NCBI GenBank assembly: GCA_913061435.1
Contig: CAJXUK010000007.1
Coordinates: 35,604-99,603, forward strand
DNA length: 64,000 nucleotides
Reading direction: 5' to 3'
From: an uncultured Thalassolituus sp.
GTDB lineage: Bacteria > Pseudomonadota > Gammaproteobacteria > Pseudomonadales > Oceanobacteraceae
The notes beneath the pieces are model-generated. The model saw only the letters and a list, made by a program, of their open reading frames with translations. It was not told where the DNA came from and ran no database searches. A program made the translations under genes and the position numbers. The stretch's first letter is position 1. Each line of letters starts with the position of its first letter. This document shows, piece by piece, positions 6,571 to 15,035 of this stretch.

Positions 6571-8736
6571 TTATTTGAGTAACGTCTTTAGGTAGCTATT
6601 TCTGAATTGGGCGTTACTTGACCGCTGAACAATTTCTTTGAAGTTCTCTTCGCTTCCGACAATATGCACCTCTGTTTCTGCGCGTGTGATTGCTGTGTAC
6701 AGCCATGCTCGATCGGCAATTCTTCCTTTTTGCAGAGCGATGATAATACGCGGGAATTGAGATCCTTGTGCTTTGTGCAAGGTGATTGCGTAACCTAGTT
6801 CCATACAGTCCAAAACAGCCTGATTAACTTCGATCTTTACATCTGTATCTAGAGTGACTTCACCATAGGATTCACCAGAACCTTCAACGCTGGTTAGTGT
6901 CCCAAGTGACCCGTTTTGAATGCCTTTATCATATTGGTTTTGAGTGAACAGGATGGCGTCATTAAGGCGTAGATCTAGGTAAAACAGATCCCCATGCATC
7001 TTAAATCTGAGCCGTTGACCGCCTGGATTAACTTTGCTCTGCACCAGGTTATTGATCTCGCTCACGAGCTTTTTGGTAGGAGCCATCACTCGGCTATTAC
7101 TGGGACTCTTTTCATAAAGAGCGCAGCATACGTCAGCGATGTCATTCTTCTGCGTTTGATGGAAATGGATATTACCCATGGAAAGCTGCTCAGGCACAAC
7201 ACCTGCATTCACCAACTTGCTGTACTCTGGTATGCCTGTACTGCCTTCCTGGCGCTTAACAATATCAAGCATGGTGTTAGCGATAGCGTTAGAACCAACA
7301 ATATCTGCAAGAACCTTTCCACACCCGATGGGCGGCAACTGATCTGGATCGCCCGTAAAAATAATCCGGACGGATGGATCAATATGAGTAACTAATCTAT
7401 ACATTGTTGGAAGATCGATCATTGACGCCTCATCAATAATCAACAAATGGTTTTTTCTCTCCGGTGTAGGCTCAATGGGATCGCCTTTCAAGAAGGCCGC
7501 AATGGTTTTAGTGGGAAAGCCAATTGATTCGTGAAGACGCATCGCTGCGCGCCCACTCAGGGCAACAGCATGGATCTCAAAGCCTAAGGAGTTGTAGGCT
7601 CTCAGACCTGTTCTTAGCACGGTGGTCTTGCCTGTCCCTGCACCTCCAGTAATGCAGCTCACGCCATTATCCAGACAGACAGAAACCGCCTCAGATTGCT
7701 TCTGGGTTAATTCGTAGGGCAAGTCTTTAAGCGCTTCATCAAAGGCCTTGTAGGCCTTTTCATCAAACAGATCTTTTTGAGTGATCAATGCAATTAGTCG
7801 TTTGGCGACGACATTTTCCATCAGTAACTGCGCAGTTGGATGATACGTTCTACTCGTAGGATTAAGGATAAACTGAGCTTTATCGTGGCCTGCTGCAAAC
7901 GCTTGGCTAACTAGCGATGAATCTTTGAGCAGCTTATTCAAATGCGGCCGCAATGATGAGTGATTGGTGAAAGTATGCCCCTTTTCAATTTCCTTTCTCA
8001 GACTAATTTCCAGCGCGGCACTGAGCCGCTGGGGATCATTCGCCTTAATGCCGCGCTTTAGCTGCCAATGAGTGAGCGAGAGTTCGACCTGATCAAACGA
8101 CATTCCAAACCCAATGAGTAGGTAAGGGTTCTCTTGAATCGCCTGAATAGAGTTCTCACCATGATGCTTGAGCAATCTTTGCTGCACGCTTGCAGGGATT
8201 TTTCTTTGCGACATCCAATTGCAGTGAGATAGATTGGTGTATTTGGCATAGCCTGCAAATAAGGCATCGATTGAATCTTCGCTCAGAACGCTCCTGAGCC
8301 GATCTCTTGACTCAGGGCTGTCATGACGCAAGATAATGTGAAACTCCTTCCCTAGAAGCCTCCAAAGTTCTCTGGCTTTACTTTCGCCAATACCCTTAAA
8401 GTCTTTCTCTTTGGAGATAAACTGGATTAACTGTTCGCCGGATTCTGGCAATTGACATTCTATCTGCACAGGATTTTCATAGGTGTGCTGCTGCATCTGG
8501 CAATCGCCCGTTGAAATCGGTCCGATTGATCGAGCACCTTTGACTGACCAGTGTTGTCCTAAGGCGGGCTGCACAGGAAGACTGTTAGGATCAATTTTTA
8601 CGCTGACAAAGTATTTGCCGCTATTCACTCTGTAACTGTCTTTCTTAATCGGGACACCAGTAAAAATCATGAAATTACTGGAGTTGAAAGGAATGCTCGT
8701 TACGCGGAACTGCTCATCATTAAGAACACAACTCAT
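6571..8736 (-). CDS. RecD-like superfamily 1B DNA helicase
   Basis: 721-aa ATP-dependent 5'-3' helicase related to RecD2/TraA-type helicases. An N-terminal helical region of about 330 residues holds a helix-hairpin-helix-like stretch (KDFKGIGESKARELWRLLG). The motor follows: Q-motif LTQKQSEAV, Walker A GGAGTGKTT, Walker B LLIIDEASMID, motif III GDPDQLPPIG, and the motif V/VI region AITLHKAQGSQF and WLYTAITRAE. All key residues are present. The start overlaps the upstream 145-aa gene by 4 bases, and the gene closes the recombinase operon, so it probably assists excision, replication or DNA processing of the element. It could be cargo, but the coupling argues for a core role. Confidence 0.85.
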   Translation of the reverse strand: MSCVLNDEQFRVTSIPFNSSNFMIFTGVPIKKDSYRVNSGKYFVSVKIDPNSLPVQPALGQHWSVKGARSIGPISTGDCQMQQHTYENPVQIECQLPESGEQLIQFISKEKDFKGIGESKARELWRLLGKEFHIILRHDSPESRDRLRSVLSEDSIDALFAGYAKYTNLSHCNWMSQRKIPASVQQRLLKHHGENSIQAIQENPYLLIGFGMSFDQVELSLTHWQLKRGIKANDPQRLSAALEISLRKEIEKGHTFTNHSSLRPHLNKLLKDSSLVSQAFAAGHDKAQFILNPTSRTYHPTAQLLMENVVAKRLIALITQKDLFDEKAYKAFDEALKDLPYELTQKQSEAVSVCLDNGVSCITGGAGTGKTTVLRTGLRAYNSLGFEIHAVALSGRAAMRLHESIGFPTKTIAAFLKGDPIEPTPERKNHLLIIDEASMIDLPTMYRLVTHIDPSVRIIFTGDPDQLPPIGCGKVLADIVGSNAIANTMLDIVKRQEGSTGIPEYSKLVNAGVVPEQLSMGNIHFHQTQKNDIADVCCALYEKSPSNSRVMAPTKKLVSEINNLVQSKVNPGGQRLRFKMHGDLFYLDLRLNDAILFTQNQYDKGIQNGSLGTLTSVEGSGESYGEVTLDTDVKIEVNQAVLDCMELGYAITLHKAQGSQFPRIIIALQKGRIADRAWLYTAITRAETEVHIVGSEENFKEIVQRSSNAQFRNSYLKTLLK

Positions 8737-9170
8737 CTGGGCATAAACCCCATTTCTGACAGTGTTTCGGATAGCTCCCCAAATCGCGCCAGCTTTCCCT
8801 CTAACTGTTTGACCTTGGCTTTCAGTTCGATATTTTCAGCTTCTAGGGAGGATACGCGCTTTGAGTCGAGAGACTTACGATTCGCTGTATTGTCATAAAT
8901 TTTTGGCTTGCCAGCATTCTCTTTAGCATCTTGAGTTAAAGGTGGCAGAACACCTCTACCACGCAGTTCATCCTCAAGATTCTTAACAGCAGTCTTTAGA
9001 GCAGGGTTTTGATTTAACGCTGACTTTCCGCAACCGATGGCCTTCGCTATCTCACCACGATTTAGCTGCCCCCGGAAGATGATTTGCTTGAAATCATCGC
9101 CTGTCTGCGTTGCTTTCCAAAGCAAAAACGCATCAAGGTTCTGTTGTGCTTTTTGCTGACCACTTGCCAT
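8733..9170 (-). CDS. small DNA-binding-like/coiled-coil protein, VPA1267-like
   Basis: 145-aa protein. The frame runs upstream into srap, but the ATG at 9170 has a good Shine-Dalgarno sequence (AAGGGA, about 8 bases) and does not overlap srap. The N-terminal half contains GQLNRGEIAKAIGCGKSALN, a helix-turn-helix-like region, then LEDELRGRGVLPPLT. The C-terminal part (about 110-140) is a coiled coil (SSLEAENIELKAKVKQLEGK). From memory this layout resembles proteins annotated VPA1267 family, which accompany tyrosine-recombinase islands in vibrios. Its function is unknown; a DNA-binding accessory factor is the simplest reading. It is coupled by a 4-base overlap to the helicase. Confidence 0.65.
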   Translation of the reverse strand: MASGQQKAQQNLDAFLLWKATQTGDDFKQIIFRGQLNRGEIAKAIGCGKSALNQNPALKTAVKNLEDELRGRGVLPPLTQDAKENAGKPKIYDNTANRKSLDSKRVSSLEAENIELKAKVKQLEGKLARFGELSETLSEMGFMPR

Positions 9171-9192
9171 ATTGTTATCCCTTTTTTGATGC

Positions 9193-9615
9193 CTACTTAT
9201 TGCTACTTTCAATGTCTCGCAAGGTCTTTTGAAACACCTCCATGACACTTGGGTTGGTTTTGCCAATGCTGGATAATTTTTGAATGAAAGCTTGAAGTTT
9301 GCCAATCTCTGAGTGTGCCACCGCAAGTTGCGCTTCCAGTTGGATTACTTTCTCCGCTAACTCCACATCTTTCTGTAAGTATGAGAGCAGTTCCTTATTG
9401 TCAGACGAAACAGGTTTGCCCCGAAGAACTTGCTTTTGTTTCTGGTACTCATGTTTGATATTGGCGTACTTGTCGAGCGTTTGTCTCGTGGTGGTAATGC
9501 CCAAACTGGATTCAATTTTTGTGACTAACAAATCCCACGTTAACTTACCTTCCCAGCTTCGAATGAGGGCTTGTATGGAAATCTGCTGTTCAGTTTCGAG
9601 TGATTTAAGTGCCAT
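9193..9615 (-). CDS. srap: Srap-like recombination auxiliary protein (small coiled coil)
   Basis: 140-aa protein. The N-terminal half (WEGKLTWDLLVTKIESSLG, then ITTTRQTLDKY) looks like a small DNA-binding helical domain. The second half (about 75-115) is a coiled coil with AEKVIQLEAQLAVAHSEIGK. It starts 9 bases after the intB stop, with a strong Shine-Dalgarno AAGGGG. A small coiled-coil gene directly after three tyrosine-recombinase genes corresponds to srap in SE elements and is comparable to TnpC of Tn554. The assignment rests on position and size, not on a search. Confidence 0.65.
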   Translation of the reverse strand: MALKSLETEQQISIQALIRSWEGKLTWDLLVTKIESSLGITTTRQTLDKYANIKHEYQKQKQVLRGKPVSSDNKELLSYLQKDVELAEKVIQLEAQLAVAHSEIGKLQAFIQKLSSIGKTNPSVMEVFQKTLRDIESSNK

Positions 9616-9624
9616 ATCATCCCC

Positions 9625-11937
9625 TTAGAGTGAGCCTAGAAAGCCTAAAAAGTTATGGGTGGCTGCATCTTGGCTTTTGTCGCTTTTTGCCTCAATCGCA
9701 GCTTGAAGGGCTTGCTCGGCATCAGGCAGCGCCAACGTGTGTTCTTTCACTGTTTTTGTCTCTAAATTGGTGATTCTCATGCTGTTTGAATGGGTGAGTA
9801 AACGCACCACACTGCCTTTTTCGATGGCGTCATCGGATAGCACTTCAATAAGGTGTTTTAGCATACATGTGTTGCGATAATGGGTTTTGTACCACGCCTG
9901 CATGCTTTCACTAGTGACAAAGTTGATGGCCTCCTGAACCCTTTCCAGGTTATGCGTCTGCACCTTTAAATCTTTTATAAGTAGAGCAATAGCTTCATCA
10001 TCGTGGGCGACATGGCAGGACGATGAGCAAAGCGCGCATTGTGTTTCAAACTCTGACATGTAAGTACAAGGTGATAGGGCGAGGTTCTGAGTGCAAAACC
10101 CTGTTTCATGAGTAAACGTCGGCATTTCATTGTCGATGGCCTCATTGTATTGGTTCATGGTTCTAATACGCTGACTGACCTTCTCTTTAACGTCGTTTTC
10201 TAGCTCATTAGAGTAAGTGATATCCCCAATCACCGAGGCGTTCTGGGCGTCCGTGGTATGGATATAATCCAGGGTTTGCTCTGCACTCTTTCGACCAGAC
10301 AGGAGGGTAATGAGGAGGTGAGGCAGCCCTTTTTTCGCAAGGTAATCATTTTGCCAATGCCTCAGTTGGTGAGGCCTGAGCGCAAAATCGGAGGCAAACC
10401 CGTGGCGCTCAAAGAGAGTCAGTCGTGATTTATTGTGTTTAATTAACCCATCATCAAATAAACCACTGAGTGAACTAATCGACACCAAAAGGAAAGGGTG
10501 TTTTATTCTGCCGCCCATCTGCTTTTTTGTATACATAAACAGCGCGTGTTCAACATCGACAGACTTCGATTTGTTACGATTGTATCCATTGAGTTGAGAT
10601 TGATTCATCTCGATGATGTGATTTTGAAACTCAGCCACAGTGAGTGTTTGTTGGCCTGCTAAATACTTATTACGTTGCGACTTATTAATTAAATTACATC
10701 CTGTCAGCACCCGAACGTAAGGGCAGTTAGTCTTAAACACAAGTGTGTCGAGCGGCTCCAACTGCACGATGGGTTTGATGAACTTTGGGTTAGTGATTGA
10801 TACATCGATTGCCCCTTTTGTGTCAGGTGAGACTCGGACGCATTTGCCACTGCCGTCAAAAAAGCCCAGCAGCAAGCCCAGATGTAAAAGGTGAATGGGC
10901 TTGTTCATGGATGGCTTAAGCAGGGCGATGTTCTCGTCGCTCGGTTCAAAGTCACCCAGTACGTCTTTCAGCGGGCGAGTAGGTTTTCTATAGAACCGAG
11001 CGAGCGCCCTGGCAGGCTCTGTCGCTAGGAGGGTGTAGTGCAAGGCTCTGTCTACTCTCTTAACCATTTCGGCATTGATGTGATTTTGATTGTCCTTATA
11101 CCCCTTTGAGCCTCGCCAGTTCAGATAATGCACCGTTTTTTCTTGTCCATCGACAACTTGCGTATGGCGCTGTATGCGTTGTGTTGTCAGAAGCGCTTGC
11201 TCTGCGCCGATGCGATTGGGCGACGCCATGCCCAGCGCTGCCATGGTGCAGCAAAAGCTGTCTCGCTGATCTTTCGTGGCAGCGATAAGCGGTTGCCAAG
11301 CTTCAACATTGTTTTTGTCGTCATCCTGATAGGGCGGAATAACATCATGAAAGATAGCGCCGAGCGCCAAAAGCGCTTTTTCCGAAGGCAGTTTGTTTTT
11401 TTCTGCCGCCAGTGCGTCATCACCACTTTTACTTCGTAAACTTTCAGTGGTGGTGTTAATACACGGCTGGCAGCTTTTGGGCAGCATTTTATGATGGTGT
11501 AGCCAGTCGATGAAGCTCGTTAGGCTGGCTGAGTTTGTCATCGAGTCGGCGGCGTGTTGAATCGTTTCAAGGGAGGCAGAGGCGACATTCTCATCTAAGC
11601 GGCAAAGGAAAAATCTTGCATTCGTGATTTTATCTCTCTTGCGGTTTGTGCCTATGTTTTCTTTTAATACATCAAGTGTATAGGCAAATAATAAGCCGTG
11701 TGTTTCAGGTGCCAATCGATCATCTTCTGTGAAGCGTGTGTTTATGTTTGGTTTGTTTTTATTCAGGTTACAAAAGAGAGTATTGAGGGTTCTGCCTCCG
11801 CTGTCGGTGAACGTCACCGCCATGTCATCCCATGACGCAGGCACACCCTGAGCGTTAGTAAAGCCCATCAGCGGCTGCGCTTTCTTTCTGGCTATGTAAG
11901 CACGTTGGTTATCAATGTAGCGATTTATCGTGCTCAT
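9625..11937 (-). CDS. intB: large tyrosine recombinase, IntB-like
   Basis: 770-aa protein. The catalytic domain lies in the middle to C-terminal half: an Arg I candidate in MASPNRIGAEQALL, box II RPHQLRHWQND (His and Arg present), and the C-terminal LLSGRKSAEQTLDYIHT with the likely nucleophile Tyr. The usual box H/W between these is an Arg, so the set is nearly but not fully standard. A Cys-rich patch follows (TGFCTQN, SPCTYM, CALCSSSCH), probably a zinc site, then a long helical tail. The start is 2 bases after the tfp stop, which indicates tight translational coupling. Together with IntA it is expected to carry out integration and excision. Confidence 0.8.
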   Translation of the reverse strand: MSTINRYIDNQRAYIARKKAQPLMGFTNAQGVPASWDDMAVTFTDSGGRTLNTLFCNLNKNKPNINTRFTEDDRLAPETHGLLFAYTLDVLKENIGTNRKRDKITNARFFLCRLDENVASASLETIQHAADSMTNSASLTSFIDWLHHHKMLPKSCQPCINTTTESLRSKSGDDALAAEKNKLPSEKALLALGAIFHDVIPPYQDDDKNNVEAWQPLIAATKDQRDSFCCTMAALGMASPNRIGAEQALLTTQRIQRHTQVVDGQEKTVHYLNWRGSKGYKDNQNHINAEMVKRVDRALHYTLLATEPARALARFYRKPTRPLKDVLGDFEPSDENIALLKPSMNKPIHLLHLGLLLGFFDGSGKCVRVSPDTKGAIDVSITNPKFIKPIVQLEPLDTLVFKTNCPYVRVLTGCNLINKSQRNKYLAGQQTLTVAEFQNHIIEMNQSQLNGYNRNKSKSVDVEHALFMYTKKQMGGRIKHPFLLVSISSLSGLFDDGLIKHNKSRLTLFERHGFASDFALRPHQLRHWQNDYLAKKGLPHLLITLLSGRKSAEQTLDYIHTTDAQNASVIGDITYSNELENDVKEKVSQRIRTMNQYNEAIDNEMPTFTHETGFCTQNLALSPCTYMSEFETQCALCSSSCHVAHDDEAIALLIKDLKVQTHNLERVQEAINFVTSESMQAWYKTHYRNTCMLKHLIEVLSDDAIEKGSVVRLLTHSNSMRITNLETKTVKEHTLALPDAEQALQAAIEAKSDKSQDAATHNFLGFLGSL

Positions 11938-11939
11938 AT

Positions 11940-13580
11940 CTACGCTCCTAGTTTCAGGATTTTTCGCTCTTCACACAGAGCAATCGTCACTTGGATATAA
12001 AGAATGATGGTTTGCAGCCGTTTGACTGTGGCGGGGTGCCCTGATTGACTGTTAATCGCCAGTTTGCGCTCGGCTTTATCCAGATATGGCTGATGGTTGG
12101 CGGTTTCTAACGGTCGAAAATTATCGCAGGGGTAGCATCCCATCGGGGCGGCCCCTTTTGACTGACAACTGGCGCAATTAGCGGGGTTCAGTTTGTGCCC
12201 CATTTCTTCATCAAAAGGACTTTTAACCACAAAATCAGGGAGTTGTTGTAACTCTTTCGAAGAGACGCTATCAAAGCGTTGTATGACACTGTTCCCCGCA
12301 AAGGCTTGGTCAATTTTGATCCGTTCAGGCGATTTTAAATCAAGGTAAGATTGGATAGCCTCCACGGAGACACCTGTAATGGCGGCAACTTGTGCGGGAC
12401 TTAATCCCATCCAGGCAGCAAGGGTTAACTGGGTGTGACGCCAGCGGTTATTTTTAAAGGCAAGGGGTTGATGGGCGATTCGGTCACTTTTAATGTCGAG
12501 CTTTTTATTGAAGAGGAAAGCGATGCTGCTTCTAAGGCTAAGAGAAGAGAGATGATACGCTTCGGATGTGTCGCTCACTGATTGAAAGAGTCTCTCTTTC
12601 GCCTCAAACCTTGCTGAAAATAAACTTTGGTCTGGAAACAGTGGTAGTCGTTGCATTAGTGCTTTGGTTTCACTCTCAGTCAGTGCGATGTTGCATGGGC
12701 TCAAGCTTGCACCTAAACGGGTTTCATACACTTGGTAATATTGAAGCAGCAATGTGGACAGGTTCGGATCGAGTCGATGTGAGCGTGATTCGGCATTGCG
12801 CCTAAATTCGCCGTCTTTTCCTTTAAAGGTTCGCAGGTGCAATTGCTCCACATCAGAAAAGTGATGCTGTTTCAGAGGCTGCCAATCAAGGTTACGCTCC
12901 TTGTGTGAGGTAAACGGCTGACCTACTCGCAAGAGGTCGCACCATTTGAGTTGAACTAATTGTGTGGGTCTTCTTACGATAGCGACCATCAACTGACAAG
13001 CAAGAATATTCCTTAGGCGAGTAAAGGGTTTCGTGGTGGTAAATCCATTATCGAGCGCATGGAGCGTTTCGATTCGCAGAGCTTCTAGAAGGTTATCACG
13101 CTCGATTTCACTGTACGCACCTGTTGTTTCATCAAGGATGCTTTTTGAGCTATCCCGTCTGCCTAGATTTTCCTCTTTAACGAGGTCATAGAGCGGAATG
13201 AGGACTTCGCTACGATATTCAGGGCTTCGCTGACAAAATGCGTACAAAGTATCTCTTATGTTCTTTTTATAGTCCGTGAGCGTTAGCCACCATGCCTCAA
13301 ATGTTGCTGGTTCTAAATACTGGCAAAGCGTTTTTAATTTGGAGGCGTGCGTAATTAGAGTGCTATAGGCGTAGTGTTTGGCCGCGTTTGCAATCGCTAG
13401 TCGAAGGTCGAGAAAAACGTCACTGTCTAACATTCGCATCCACTCAAGATTAAGGGTTTTCTTGTACCCAAGCACCCAAACATCGGAGAAGAGGTCGAAC
13501 TCATAGCCTTCTGTTTTTGACTGAAAGGTGCGTTTTCCTTCATAGCCACTTTTTAAGTCATTTAATTCAAGATCATCCAT
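11940..13580 (-). CDS. tfp: tyrosine-recombinase-fold protein, Tfp-like
   Basis: 546-aa protein with a SAM-like N-terminal region and a degenerate recombinase domain. An Arg I equivalent is in IVRRPTQLVQLKWCDL. Box II reads NNRWRHTQLT, so His is replaced by Asn against HLLRH in IntA. The C-terminal region GVSVEAIQSYLDL keeps a Tyr but has Val at the H/W position. After this comes a zinc-ribbon-like CASCQSKGAAPMGCYPC. The loss of catalytic residues agrees with the Tfp role in SE elements, a recombinase-fold partner rather than an active enzyme. Start and intA stop overlap as TAATG. Confidence 0.75.
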   Translation of the reverse strand: MDDLELNDLKSGYEGKRTFQSKTEGYEFDLFSDVWVLGYKKTLNLEWMRMLDSDVFLDLRLAIANAAKHYAYSTLITHASKLKTLCQYLEPATFEAWWLTLTDYKKNIRDTLYAFCQRSPEYRSEVLIPLYDLVKEENLGRRDSSKSILDETTGAYSEIERDNLLEALRIETLHALDNGFTTTKPFTRLRNILACQLMVAIVRRPTQLVQLKWCDLLRVGQPFTSHKERNLDWQPLKQHHFSDVEQLHLRTFKGKDGEFRRNAESRSHRLDPNLSTLLLQYYQVYETRLGASLSPCNIALTESETKALMQRLPLFPDQSLFSARFEAKERLFQSVSDTSEAYHLSSLSLRSSIAFLFNKKLDIKSDRIAHQPLAFKNNRWRHTQLTLAAWMGLSPAQVAAITGVSVEAIQSYLDLKSPERIKIDQAFAGNSVIQRFDSVSSKELQQLPDFVVKSPFDEEMGHKLNPANCASCQSKGAAPMGCYPCDNFRPLETANHQPYLDKAERKLAINSQSGHPATVKRLQTIILYIQVTIALCEERKILKLGA

Positions 13581-14896
13581 TAGTCACCTCTCAGGTTGGG
13601 TACGGATTGGCTTTGGTTCTTGGAAGAGATTTCTGCTACCGTCACGGCTAATTGGAATTGGTTGTAGACGGGAGTCATTTCTGTATCTTCTACCCAGCCC
13701 ATCGCAAATTTACGAAGATCTTCGATTTTGTCGGCTGAAAACCCTTTCTCTCTGGCTTTATCTTCAAAAATCTCATTCCATTTATGACGAAGTAAATGAG
13801 GGTGGAGCGCAAACCCAATCTTATGCCCAAAGGTCTCTATGACCTTGTAGGCGGCGTTGTAAGACAATGGGTTTCCGATGGATTTTCCTTTTTCCGAGAT
13901 GAAGACAAAATCATGCTTATGAGCGTTTGAGGTACTGTTGCGCACGGTTTCAATGTAGAGCTTAATAAGTTTCATTAAATCACGAGAGATGGAAACTGAG
14001 AGGGCTTTTGTTTTGTTCGAGGCAGGAAGTCGCCTGGTGTCCGTTGGATCGTTGGGCGTTCGGGTCAGTCGGAATCGAGGGTTAGCCCAATCATCCACTA
14101 AATCACTCACCTTTAATTTCAATACCGCACCCACACGAACTCCAGTATCAATCAATATTTGGGCGATGATTTGATTGCGAAGTTTGCTCGATTTGAACGG
14201 GTTATTAGGCGAGCGTTCTTGAATGACATCTAAAAATTCAAAGAATTTATCGGATGGGATCGACGATTCAAAAGCATCCTTAACGACGGTGTTGTCTTTT
14301 CTGGAGTGCGATATTGTAGTGCTGATATAGAGCTTAAATTTATTAAATTGATCATCCGTGCTGATTTGCTGCTCGGTCTCCGCTCTATCGTAGTGATGGT
14401 AGATATATAGGAATTCAATGTAGGCTTTCAGGCGATTGAGGCGTTGATTAAACGTATGCGCTGACACTTCTGGCTGACTGTTGGATGTCGCATGGATGGC
14501 ATCGCTGATTCTTTTATCCGTCAGGCTAACTACTACGCTGTCTTTGTTGTCGTCTTCTGCGTCAACATAAAACTTACAAGCACGAATGTAGTTATCAATT
14601 TCTTCGATTGATAAAAACCTACCACATGCTACACGCTCAACGAGGTCAATACTGTTGTCCATGAAAAAGCAATATAAAAACTTCAACTCATAGGCATATT
14701 TCTTTCGAGTGTAGAATGACGGTGGCCGTTTTGATTTTCGAGATTTTGTTGTGGAAAGTGGGGAGCCATGATTGCCGTTTAGGTAAGCATTGAGGTACAA
14801 GCAGCAAGGTAAACCATTGCGAATCACAACGGGAAACGAATGCCCGTTCATATCCTTATATATTCTAACCTGAATTTTTTTACTTGGCCCATTCAT
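13580..14896 (-). CDS. intA: tyrosine recombinase, IntA-like integrase
   Basis: 438-aa integrase with a full catalytic set: Arg I in DTGVRVGAVLKLKVSDL, a Lys in NKTKALSVSIS, box II HPHLLRHKWNE, and the C-terminal MGWVEDTEMTPVYNQF with Trp and the nucleophilic Tyr. The N-terminal SAM-like core-binding domain covers about residues 60-190. It is the first gene of the operon and lies 112 bases from the right recombination site, the usual place for an integrase that acts on the adjacent end. Its 3' end overlaps tfp (TAATG). It is the most likely catalytic recombinase of the element. Confidence 0.88.
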   Translation of the reverse strand: MNGPSKKIQVRIYKDMNGHSFPVVIRNGLPCCLYLNAYLNGNHGSPLSTTKSRKSKRPPSFYTRKKYAYELKFLYCFFMDNSIDLVERVACGRFLSIEEIDNYIRACKFYVDAEDDNKDSVVVSLTDKRISDAIHATSNSQPEVSAHTFNQRLNRLKAYIEFLYIYHHYDRAETEQQISTDDQFNKFKLYISTTISHSRKDNTVVKDAFESSIPSDKFFEFLDVIQERSPNNPFKSSKLRNQIIAQILIDTGVRVGAVLKLKVSDLVDDWANPRFRLTRTPNDPTDTRRLPASNKTKALSVSISRDLMKLIKLYIETVRNSTSNAHKHDFVFISEKGKSIGNPLSYNAAYKVIETFGHKIGFALHPHLLRHKWNEIFEDKAREKGFSADKIEDLRKFAMGWVEDTEMTPVYNQFQLAVTVAEISSKNQSQSVPNLRGD

Positions 14897-15007
14897 TACA
14901 TAATCTATTTTTAGTTACACGTAAATCTACCTTAATTGGTGTTTGTGGTTTTGTAAAGTGAAAAAATCTACTTGCTACCGAATTTATAGTGTTTGGTAAG
15001 ATTTATT
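14897..15007. promoter_or_regulatory. integrase upstream region with AAATCTAC repeats
   Basis: The octamer AAATCTAC occurs at 14923-14930 and 14964-14971, with a related TAATCTAT near 14901. Similar words (AAATTTCTAC, AAAAATCTAA) occur just inside the left end. The repeats could be arm-type binding sites for IntA or Srap, and the region must also hold the intA promoter. No strong -35/-10 pair stands out. Confidence 0.35.
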
Positions 15008-15035
15008 CTTTACGTTTTTTTTAGTGGGGAGTATT
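15008..15035. other. right recombination site (attR-like) in the 3' end of nth
   Basis: The element arm CTTTACGTTTT (15008-15018) is followed by the spacer TTTTAG (15019-15024) and the host arm TGGGGAGTATT (15025-15035) inside nth. The arm is the inverse of the left element arm in its outer 7 bases. On the minus strand ACGTAA within the element arm supplies the last Thr codon and the TAA stop of nth, so integration keeps the gene closed. Confidence 0.6.

Larger units (their letters stand above)
2537..15018. mobile_element. SE-like integrative element (intA-tfp-intB-srap module) with cargo
   Basis: About 12.5 kb bounded by matching recombination sites and inserted at the 3' end of nth. The ends carry an 8-base terminal inverted repeat (CGTAAAGA at 2541-2548; TCTTTACG at 15007-15014). 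The right end carries a four-gene operon of three tyrosine-recombinase-fold proteins and a small coiled-coil protein, matching by order and size the core of strand-biased circularizing integrative elements. A DNA-binding-like protein and a RecD-like helicase follow. Cargo at the left comprises a serine resolvase, a eukaryote-like AFG1 ATPase and an orphan periplasmic binding protein. No conjugation genes are visible. The gamma-mobile-trio elements of vibrios are the main alternative class. Confidence 0.75.

Noticed and set aside
9171..9326. N-terminal extension of the 145-aa protein to 197 codons
   Set aside because: The extension lies in another frame of srap. The ATG at 9170 has a strong Shine-Dalgarno sequence and starts the recognisable protein.
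11096..11439. Short overlapping ORFs inside the intB gene
   Set aside because: Shadow frames of a long conserved coding region, with no ribosome site and no recognisable product.
9193..14896. RIT (recombinase-in-trio) or Tn554 classification for the recombinase operon
   Set aside because: Three recombinases fit RIT loosely, but the sizes (438/546/770), the fourth small gene, the Cys clusters and the 6-base spacers fit the SE layout better. Tn554 has only two recombinases plus TnpC. A search could overturn this.
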